Under the pieces are notes generated by a model, which was not told the DNA's origin, did not search any database, and worked only from the letters and a program-made list of their open reading frames with translations. A stretch of DNA of 64,000 bases from Barthelona sp. PCE. Its lineage: Eukaryota > Metamonada: BaSk clade. The stretch covers positions 186,001 to 250,000 of the forward strand of contig JAUFOR010000001.1 of the NCBI GenBank assembly GCA_040285745.1, read 5' to 3'. The position numbers were made by a program, and so were the translations under genes. The stretch's first letter is position 1, and each line of letters opens with the position of its first letter. This document shows positions 56,919-64,000 of this stretch, piece after piece.

Positions 56919-59900
56919 ATGCCTCCTAGAGCTTCTGCAAAATCCAGGAGCGGAAAAGCACGAGGTGGAGCGCGAGGAGCAGCGAAATTAAAGCCAAGCG
57001 CAAGCCGGAGAAATGTAGCAAAAAGGGGTAAAGCACGTGGAGCTGCACGAGGCGGAAAGACAAAGCGCAGGCAACAACACGTATCTGATACAGAGTCAGA
57101 GGAGAGTGAGTACGACTCCGAATACGACACAGAAAGCGGGAGCGAAGATAGTTCTTTGCCATCACGCGAATCTCTTAAGAAGGAACGGGATATCCTTGAA
57201 AACAACCCTGGGTACTCAAAGCACGTTGATAAGAAGAAAAAGAAGACTTTTTATTATGTAACAACAAAGGGTCTCAAAGATAAAGAATTTGTGTATATGG
57301 AGTGTAAGGACAGGAAGGGACGTACGTATTTCGCCCACCTAAAGTCAAAAAAGGCTGTTTGGGAGCTTCCAAAGGTTGAACCTGAGGACATGCCAGCTGA
57401 GCCCGAACCTAAAGGAGAATCTAGCCCGAAAGACGAGGCCAACCCAAAGGAGGAGGAAGAGGTCAAGCCAAAACCAAAGCCAAAGCCAAAACCAAAGCCA
57501 AAGCACAAGAAGCCCCCACGTCCAGAGCCTCCTGTGTTTATGGATGTTTCAAAGAGTGACGCTGTCGGAAAGAAACCAGTTTGGTCATTCAGACAGGAGT
57601 GTATTGAGCACCATCTTTTTCACCGTCGTGGACAACTACCTTTTGTTATTGATGCTGTGTTAAAAACAAAAATGAACGGAGTCACTGGTTATTTGATCGA
57701 GTTCCGCTCTCTACACGACCTTTCCATGGTTGCTTTTTATTCAGGGATGGTGACTGATGATAATCTAACGTCATCTCTCGAATTAAGACATATGTTTTCT
57801 CCAACTACGTGTGTCAAAGTGGACGTCGAGGACGAAGCTGTCGCAAAGGATGTAACAGATACCGAAGTTGTTCCTAGGACAGTTGTGATTACTATTGATT
57901 CCGTTAAATACTGTTTTAATATACTCAGTACAGAAATAGAACAGTTACAGTGGTTTTTCCGTGATTTATTTAAGTTTCCGAGAATAGAACTCACAGATCA
58001 GCTCAACACAACTGAGATCAAGCTTCCTGAAAAGCCAATGTTTGAATTTGCTGAGGGTGTTGTTGTTTTTGAACCTGGGGAAATTTTACCCAAAACAGTG
58101 GATTTTCCGATCTCTAATCCCGACGTATTTGCCGATCTGGTTAACGCATTCATCGCACTGCGACGAAAAGCAGGCGTCACAACTGCATTGGTTACAATTG
58201 CGGATCAAATATCCGGTTTGGAGTTTGCTGAGCCAGATTTCAATGAGAATTCAGGCAAAGTATCGTTTAAAACAGACGAAGATGAGAAATCTACCATTGA
58301 AGCTGCTCATAAGTTTTTTGTTTGCACTTCAATAATAAGAGCTGCTTTGCACGTTAAGCCGTTGATAGATCCAAAGGTTACACTCAGCATAGCTGCTGAA
58401 TTTGAGAACAAGAAGGAGGTAGAGGCATACGGCATAGGTTCCTTGGCAGAGTCCATTTCAAAGAAGCTAAAGGAGCATTCTAGTTCCGTCAAGAAGCGAA
58501 AGAAGCTGGAGGAGTACACCCAGCAGGTCTCTAAGGAGCAGCAGTCTCTCACAACAGTTGAAAAGAATGTGTTGGTGAACATATTGCAGCAATATTCTTT
58601 CAGGCTTGGCACTGCTCTTCCCGAGAAGTCATTGATGGTCGTGGCTCTCTGGACCGACGGAAACGTCGCCGCCATAGACAAAACACAGAACTTGCCATTT
58701 GTCACCATTTTAACAAGCCTCCCTAACCACCTAAAGAACGATCCTAATCTTTTTGACATGCTTCCTAGTGTCATTCTGCTATCAAGGTTCCCCGACCTGA
58801 AGGCCGAGGACAAGCCCCTGCTGCTGAACAGTCGTTTGGCGTTCAGGAAGTTAGCAAATAGGCTACGTGTCACAGAGACGGATTTGGGAATGTTGAGCGA
58901 GCGTGTGCTGATGTTACCGTCCCCTGACAGCCAGCTTTTGGTTACGACGCGCGTGATGGCGACGTCAGCATTGAGGGATGCAGCGAAAGCACGGAACTTG
59001 CAACTGGTTAACATTCGTCAGATTGAAAGGATGTTTGCTGAGCAATGCTTTGACTGCGGGTTTTACGACAAGGAGCACAACTGCCAGGATTTATTTCAAC
59101 CTTACCTGCCCACCGATGGCAAACGTGAACAAGGTCTATTCTTTACAGTTGTTGGGTACGACAAAGACGATAGAATCGTCACTCATAAGGACAGGGTACC
59201 GCTCGTTAAGATTAGAGACGATCCCGTGTTGTCACAGGACCACATTGACTGGATCAGACAGTTTAGGTTCAGATATTTGAATAACCTGCCGATGACGGAA
59301 CCGACAGAGGACGAAGCGTTCATCGAAGACTTTTTGAAGGCGTTCGATGGTGCAATGGAACTTGCTAACGATCTTCAGATTGATGCAGCGCTTTGTGACG
59401 TCATGTTTTATTCTAATGACGATCGCTCGTACATATTTTTTGCTGGTCGCTCTGAATCTTTGGAGACCCCTCACGTGCAGTTTGCGCTAGCCGCGTTTGA
59501 TCTCGGGCTTGCAGACCTCGGAAGGGCATTCGGAGAGATGTATTTGGCAGATGACATTATGCAGTACTATTTAAGTCCTTTGCATATGGTTCGTTTCATG
59601 TCTCTCTTGACAGCGGCGCCTGGGGCCATACAGGCCGGAAGCGGCATCCCTGCACACTGCCAGTTGATCAAGAACGGCGCAGAGCTTACATCTGTAGAGT
59701 TGTTCGAAAAGAGCAAGTTACAGGCGGAGAGCCTTGATCGTGTTTCATTCACAATGCAGGACGCTACCCGCTCGGGCAAGAGCTACCGTCAGTTGAAGGA
59801 GCTGTTTAACGAGCTGATGGCAAAGCAAAATTCACCATACGCCACTGGAGCCGGACTTGTATACAATGACACAGCATACACTTCGATTGAGCACGAAAGG

Positions 59901-61727
59901 ATTGATAAAGAGTTCGAGCTGAGTGATTTGTTGCAGTATGTTGATGTAGAGCTTTCTAATGAAGGGTGGATAAGTTCCATTGTTACTGAAGTGGTTGAAC
60001 TTTCCTTGATAGAGACGGTTGACATTCCTGATATCCTTGAGGTCGAAAAGACGCTCAATGAGATGGTGGAGATAGTATCCTGCGGACATGATCTCGTCAA
60101 AGACACGGAAACAATGGTTTTGGAGCAGGTTTCGCTCGAAAAGATTGTTCGTGAGCAAGAGAACATGATGAACGAGAACCAAGAGTTTCTGAACAGGGTC
60201 GGCGAGAAGACTTTCCTACCGAGAGAGCCGTTACACCCGTTACACTCCAAGCAGACGTTGTTTGGGAGGATCGTAACTAACTACGCCGAAAAGATGCAGG
60301 CGTTTGTGGATTCTGCCCAGCGCGTGCTGCAGACGTTGAACGAACTGGAGGATGTCGAGGACGTTGTAGTTTCAGTTATTCCGGATTATCGTGAGAAGGC
60401 GATGGAGGCCGCAACAATAGCTCGAAAAAAGGAGCGCCTGCGCTTGCAAAAGGAGAGGAAAAACCGTGAAGCTACGGAGAAGATGAGGAAAACGCCGAAG
60501 AAGGCTAAGAGAAAATTACCAGTGATGCAGTCGCCGGCTAGCCCTCTTCCAAAAGCAAGTGTTTCGATCCCAGAGCTCATGTTACGCAAAGAAATTGAGC
60601 GCATCCAGCACAATAAGCGAGAAACAGCAATGTCTGATGCTGATACTGAAGTTTCATCTTTGCATTTGGAGACTCCCACTCGAAAAACACCGTCAAAATC
60701 TCGATTTGGAACTGCTAAGTCGCCGTTATCTCGTCGAAAGAAGCCTAAGGTACGAGGACTGTCGAAACTGAGACAGCTTAGCGAGGTGCATCGTCGAGCA
60801 CGTAATCAGGATGACACCCCAGCAAAGGAGTTTGTTCCTAGCACAGAAGTACAGGCTGTATTTTATCTACCACTGGAGGAGCAGTCGTTTGAAGTTGCGC
60901 TCTCGAAGTGTACATCAGTTTGTCTAGCGCTAAGTCAAGACTCTAGATTTGTCGAGCTGCCACATATATCTTCAGCTGCATTCAGCGTTGTACTGGAATT
61001 TCTTGAAGATCCCGCTACGTTTATCAAGGTGGGAACGGTACTACCGTACCAGGCCGACAACACATTATGGATCCAAGTGATGGGTGCAGCAGAACTTCTT
61101 CGCTGTTTTACGCTCTGGGTTTTTGCAGCAGAGCAGGTTTATTTCAAATCAAATCTCATATCGAAGTTCGATATGCTTGCTATTTCGAGTCAATCGTTCG
61201 TACCATCAACTTCTCTCATGGCACTTCTCTTACAACAGGCTGAGTATCTGCAATGGAGAATGGCTCAAGGTTCAATGATAGTTTTGGATATGATTTGGTG
61301 TTCTATGTGGATGCAAATGCGTGAATTGCCGTTTGATACGATCGAAACAGTATATTCTCGACACGAAGGTGATTGGGTTAACTTTTTCAGTGCAGATCGT
61401 ATCGAACGTGGTATCCTGATGGGTATAGACCAAATTTCACGAGACGAATTGGCTCTTTGGGCTCAATTTTTAGGTAACTTTGTTTTTAAACTGAATTTAA
61501 GCAATTCTTCTATTTCTACAGATGAAGTAACTATTGCCCTTGCCCTCTGCCCCAATGTATTTGAGTTAAATCTGTCTGGAACCCTCATCACAGATGTGTG
61601 CATTGAAGAGATCATACAAAGTGTAGGTCCTACGTTGCGGATTTTGAGGATAGAAGATACACACATATCGCCAACAGCGGTCAACAGACTGTTAAAGTAC
61701 GCTCCAGGTATTGAGTTGTTTGTGTAG
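56919..61727 (+). CDS. Giant WW / BTB-like / LRR fusion protein
   Basis: 1602 residues. Order: basic Arg/Gly/Ala tail (1-55, histone- or RGG-like), acidic Ser stretch (55-85), a WW-like domain at ~123-152 ('GRTYFAHLKSKKAVWELPK', Trp148 and Pro151; the first Trp is replaced by Phe/Tyr), a Lys-Pro repeat (~182-198), a long unrecognised body (~200-1200), a basic coiled coil (~1155-1200), a BTB/POZ-like segment (~1314-1425: 'RFVELPHISSAAFSVVLEFL') and three or more leucine-rich repeats at the end (~1515-1602: 'VFELNLSGTLITDVCIEEII'). BTB plus LRR hints at a cullin adaptor or scaffold. No full-length relative is known to me. The ATG at 56919 follows TTTTTTCCTTTCTC. Confidence 0.75.
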   Translation: MPPRASAKSRSGKARGGARGAAKLKPSASRRNVAKRGKARGAARGGKTKRRQQHVSDTESEESEYDSEYDTESGSEDSSLPSRESLKKERDILENNPGYSKHVDKKKKKTFYYVTTKGLKDKEFVYMECKDRKGRTYFAHLKSKKAVWELPKVEPEDMPAEPEPKGESSPKDEANPKEEEEVKPKPKPKPKPKPKHKKPPRPEPPVFMDVSKSDAVGKKPVWSFRQECIEHHLFHRRGQLPFVIDAVLKTKMNGVTGYLIEFRSLHDLSMVAFYSGMVTDDNLTSSLELRHMFSPTTCVKVDVEDEAVAKDVTDTEVVPRTVVITIDSVKYCFNILSTEIEQLQWFFRDLFKFPRIELTDQLNTTEIKLPEKPMFEFAEGVVVFEPGEILPKTVDFPISNPDVFADLVNAFIALRRKAGVTTALVTIADQISGLEFAEPDFNENSGKVSFKTDEDEKSTIEAAHKFFVCTSIIRAALHVKPLIDPKVTLSIAAEFENKKEVEAYGIGSLAESISKKLKEHSSSVKKRKKLEEYTQQVSKEQQSLTTVEKNVLVNILQQYSFRLGTALPEKSLMVVALWTDGNVAAIDKTQNLPFVTILTSLPNHLKNDPNLFDMLPSVILLSRFPDLKAEDKPLLLNSRLAFRKLANRLRVTETDLGMLSERVLMLPSPDSQLLVTTRVMATSALRDAAKARNLQLVNIRQIERMFAEQCFDCGFYDKEHNCQDLFQPYLPTDGKREQGLFFTVVGYDKDDRIVTHKDRVPLVKIRDDPVLSQDHIDWIRQFRFRYLNNLPMTEPTEDEAFIEDFLKAFDGAMELANDLQIDAALCDVMFYSNDDRSYIFFAGRSESLETPHVQFALAAFDLGLADLGRAFGEMYLADDIMQYYLSPLHMVRFMSLLTAAPGAIQAGSGIPAHCQLIKNGAELTSVELFEKSKLQAESLDRVSFTMQDATRSGKSYRQLKELFNELMAKQNSPYATGAGLVYNDTAYTSIEHERIDKEFELSDLLQYVDVELSNEGWISSIVTEVVELSLIETVDIPDILEVEKTLNEMVEIVSCGHDLVKDTETMVLEQVSLEKIVREQENMMNENQEFLNRVGEKTFLPREPLHPLHSKQTLFGRIVTNYAEKMQAFVDSAQRVLQTLNELEDVEDVVVSVIPDYREKAMEAATIARKKERLRLQKERKNREATEKMRKTPKKAKRKLPVMQSPASPLPKASVSIPELMLRKEIERIQHNKRETAMSDADTEVSSLHLETPTRKTPSKSRFGTAKSPLSRRKKPKVRGLSKLRQLSEVHRRARNQDDTPAKEFVPSTEVQAVFYLPLEEQSFEVALSKCTSVCLALSQDSRFVELPHISSAAFSVVLEFLEDPATFIKVGTVLPYQADNTLWIQVMGAAELLRCFTLWVFAAEQVYFKSNLISKFDMLAISSQSFVPSTSLMALLLQQAEYLQWRMAQGSMIVLDMIWCSMWMQMRELPFDTIETVYSRHEGDWVNFFSADRIERGILMGIDQISRDELALWAQFLGNFVFKLNLSNSSISTDEVTIALALCPNVFELNLSGTLITDVCIEEIIQSVGPTLRILRIEDTHISPTAVNRLLKYAPGIELFV
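57464..57507 (+). repeat. Lys-Pro codon repeat
   Basis: About seven AAG/AAA-CCA units encode a (KP)n stretch right after the WW-like domain. The six-base period could mutate in number, and proline-rich runs can themselves bind WW domains. Confidence 0.8.
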
Positions 61728-61994
61728 CGATAAATAAAAGCATATTTAAAAGTAGTAGCGCACGTAAAGTGTATGGGTATTGAGATTAACTATCATTACA
61801 GTGAAGTTTTATGCCTAATTGTACTGTTAGACACTGTAAATCAAATTTTTTTGTTCTTTTTCCAAATATCTAAGCAGTAAAACTGAGGCTTATCTACGAT
61901 TTAAACCTCAAAAAGCAACGGCAGAGATCAATACAGCAGTTTTTTCTTGCATTTCCTTTTTTCTGTTTTTTCTATTCTTGATTTACTTTTAGAT

Positions 61995-62882
61995 ATGAGC
62001 ATGAGTGATGTTTTACACTTTAAAGCGAACGATGCTGCTGTTTGCGGTCTTTCAACTTATACTATTATACCCATTCGCGGTATTGCACTAAACAGGGCTT
62101 TTTTGAGGCAAAAGCTCTTGAGTTTCCGCACCAATGCGATCCATGGGCTTGGAATCAGGGAGAGCGACATCCCAAGTGTCGAGCAACTCGTTAAAAGGGC
62201 AATTTCTTCAGCCAGCCAGTCATCTTATGATAATGCTCAATTAGTGATCATTGCATCACCAGGCGAGGCCAAATGGGGCATGTTTGGCGATCTGGGAACA
62301 CCACACGTACTCATGAACGTTATTGATAACACAAGGTGTCCTAACACCATTTCACTTGGCACAGTTGCTGTGACTGATGAATACAAGGTCTCACATCGCA
62401 AGAGCATGGAGCTGGGCTGGAACCGTCTCGTTGCACACCGTGTTCAGAAGGATGGGTACGATGATGCGCTTCTTTATTCAACTGATTATTGTGTTTTGCA
62501 GGGAAGTCACAACAACGTGTTCTGGATTAAAGGGGACCAAGTCTTCACGCCAGAGATCATCCCGGGCTTGGTTTTTGACGGTATTAGCCGTTGTATTGTT
62601 CAAACGATTTGTGAGAATCTCAACGTCGACTTTATTGAGAAAAAAGCAGTTGTTGAGGAGCTACAGCAGGCTGACGCTATCTTTATGGGGGAGTTCAAAC
62701 CGGTAGACAGAGTTGATGGTGTTTTTATCACATCAAAGAATAATGCATTGTTTTCAGCATTGAATAATCATTATATCGAAGCTTATGCGTATCCGTCAGA
62801 GACTACAGGCATTGGTAGCACGATGTTTGGTGAACAAAGCCTTCCTTCAATGGTCAAATGCGTTGAAGGTTTGGCAGAGTAA
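61995..62882 (+). CDS. PLP-dependent aminotransferase, class IV (branched-chain/ADC-lyase type)
   Basis: 295 residues from the ATG at 61995 (another Met two codons on); the frame opens at 61947 but that leader is hydrophobic non-coding sequence. Class IV marks: 'HRKSMELGWNRL' with the likely PLP Lys136, 'GYDDALLYSTDYCVLQGSHN' followed by NVFWIKG, 'FTPEIIPGLVFDGISR' and 'ADAIFMGEF'. The usual EGxxxN is here QGSHNN, a Glu to Gln change. Substrate could be branched-chain amino acids, D-alanine or aminodeoxychorismate; length fits the short members. No targeting peptide, so cytosolic. Confidence 0.8.
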   Translation: MSMSDVLHFKANDAAVCGLSTYTIIPIRGIALNRAFLRQKLLSFRTNAIHGLGIRESDIPSVEQLVKRAISSASQSSYDNAQLVIIASPGEAKWGMFGDLGTPHVLMNVIDNTRCPNTISLGTVAVTDEYKVSHRKSMELGWNRLVAHRVQKDGYDDALLYSTDYCVLQGSHNNVFWIKGDQVFTPEIIPGLVFDGISRCIVQTICENLNVDFIEKKAVVEELQQADAIFMGEFKPVDRVDGVFITSKNNALFSALNNHYIEAYAYPSETTGIGSTMFGEQSLPSMVKCVEGLAE

Positions 62883-63099
62883 ATATAATTATTGTCTAAC
62901 AGGCGTGATTATGATACAAAGAATAATAATAAAGAGAGATAAAGTTTTAGTTTTGTTGGAGATGCAGGCATATTATACTAGTGTTTAAACTATTATTTAG
63001 AAGGGTAAAAGGTGCAAATCATGTCATCAAAAGTGTTTAAAGGATACATACACATAAATTTGTGCTTTAAGTATTGAAACCCAATTCATTTTGTAGAAT

Positions 63100-63564
63100 A
63101 TGGTTTCACCCTTTACCCTTGAGTCAGCTCATGAAGCTGTCGAAGTAGATCTACTGGACGATGAATTTTTGGCTGAATTAATTGATTCAGCTCAATATGC
63201 AGAGGAAAATGAAATCGAAGAGATTCCAGAGCTTTTATTAGAAAAATTGACAAACCTGCACCATATACTTGATGTGGGTGCAGAGGATTTTGACGAAGAA
63301 AAGTATGAGGAACTTAGATTTGTACTTCACAATGATACAACTGTTTTCATGGTGTATTCACTGCTTAGAATATCTTGTATTATGCATACAATCCATGAAG
63401 CGGCGCGGTGTCAGGATAACGAGATCATTGATGAGTTTAGTTATCTTCTCTTTTCATATGAAGATGTTTTGGAACCAAGTTTCCGTTCATTCTTTTCAAA
63501 AACAGGGTTTCCACAGCCTTCAAATTTCTTTTCTAAGTTAAAAGCAATTTCGGTGGAAGAATAG
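63100..63564 (+). CDS. Hypothetical small acidic helical protein
   Basis: 154 residues, strongly acidic in the first 90 ('VDLLDDEFLAELIDSAQYAE', 'DFDEEKYEELRF'), then more hydrophobic, ending 'RSFFSKTGFPQPSNFFSKLK'. No family recognised. The GFPxxSxFF ending is loosely like segments in the 925-residue protein at 32974. Preceded by TTTCACC only inside the frame; no clear start element is seen upstream, so the start is less certain. Confidence 0.55.
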   Translation: MVSPFTLESAHEAVEVDLLDDEFLAELIDSAQYAEENEIEEIPELLLEKLTNLHHILDVGAEDFDEEKYEELRFVLHNDTTVFMVYSLLRISCIMHTIHEAARCQDNEIIDEFSYLLFSYEDVLEPSFRSFFSKTGFPQPSNFFSKLKAISVEE

Positions 63565-64000
63565 GCGTAGGCAAAACATTGCTTGTTTATTATTTGTGTA
63601 TCAGACTAATTTTTGTTTTTAACCGTTGTCACTAAGCTAAATGTGTAAATTTTCAAACGGGATATTGAGCAATTTTCGTTTCAGTTTGTACGCAGTTCTT
63701 CGGAATTTTATTTTTTGTTCTCTTTAAATGGTTTGGCTGTTATATACTCTTACAATGTTATGTTTAAGATGTGCAAACCATGTTTTTACATCAATATGAA
63801 AGTAAACTTTCTGTTGTTAACAATGTGACGATGTTATACATTATTATGCATTACTAAGAGGCATACAATAGTTCTAAAATGCAAATTACAGGTGATATTA
63901 GTAGATTAAACTGAAGTTAGATAACCTCCATTTTCAACCTTTGTGTATTAATATAATTTGAGCTTTACCTGTCTATAAAGCGGAGTTAAATAAGAAGTTA
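63565..64000. other. Gene-free right end
   Basis: 436 A/T-rich bases with frequent stops in all frames, no tRNA-like motif and no repeat shared with the rest of the window. A gene may start just beyond the edge. Confidence 0.6.

Noticed and set aside
1-64000. tRNA, rRNA, CRISPR arrays or bacterial operon signals
   Set aside because: No B-box-like GGTTCGAATCC, rRNA-like blocks, spaced palindromic repeats or Shine-Dalgarno pattern were seen; genes are eukaryotic with individual start elements.
1-64000. Alternative genetic code with TAA/TAG as Gln, as in hexamitids
   Set aside because: Conserved genes (GDH, separase, PNO1, VPS18, CCT1) are full length with all three standard stops and end at family-typical positions.

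Overview
The window looks like a gene-dense nuclear segment from a flagellated, probably anaerobic protist, most likely a metamonad. The supporting signs are these. Eukaryotic housekeeping genes are packed with very short spacers (separase, PNO1, CCT1, VPS18, V-ATPase G, SYS1-like, RWDD1-like). There are flagellar or microtubule genes (Tctex-type dynein light chain, EB1-like CH protein, MORN protein). A small hexameric NADP-type glutamate dehydrogenase is present. I can prove only one intron, and its 3' end carries the TACTAAC branch motif almost touching the AG, as in trichomonads and fornicates. The standard genetic code fits, which argues against hexamitids that recode TAA/TAG. Genus-level assignment is not possible from sequence alone. 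Most genes have an ACCTTTT-like pyrimidine tract about 15-50 bases before the ATG; from memory this resembles the CCTTT (M5) initiator of Trichomonas.

Layout. 1-944: a membrane transporter-like gene running off the left edge. 1.0-7.0 kb: accessory block with a copine-type VWA gene, two large unrecognised proteins of probable beta-propeller type and a dispersed repeat. 7.0-11.5 kb: a hypothetical gene and glutamate dehydrogenase, with a recent 0.84 kb segmental duplication that left a GDH fragment and a chimeric gene fragment. 12.5-37.5 kb: core block with separase, PNO1, an LRR protein, DYNLT2B-like, a HEAT/ARM protein, a kinesin with a degenerate motor, an IQ protein, an XRN-like nuclease, an EB1-like coiled coil, an At4g15545-like coiled coil, V-ATPase G, a 925-residue hypothetical protein and CCT1 with its intron. 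38-42.5 kb: a second accessory block repeating the theme (propeller-like tail-anchored protein, copine-type VWA gene, two more upstream-repeat copies, a 118-bp insertion flanked by a duplicated site). 42.6-63.6 kb: core block with SYS1-like, MORN, several hypotheticals, a long coiled coil, a BLUF-like protein, RWDD1-like, VPS18, a 1602-residue WW/BTB/LRR fusion, a class IV aminotransferase and a small acidic protein.

The two accessory blocks share coding and non-coding repeats and are the least explained part of the window. The core blocks look vertically inherited. Convergent neighbours are separated by only 4-60 bases and twice overlap in coding sequence, so their mRNAs must be antisense to each other at the 3' ends.
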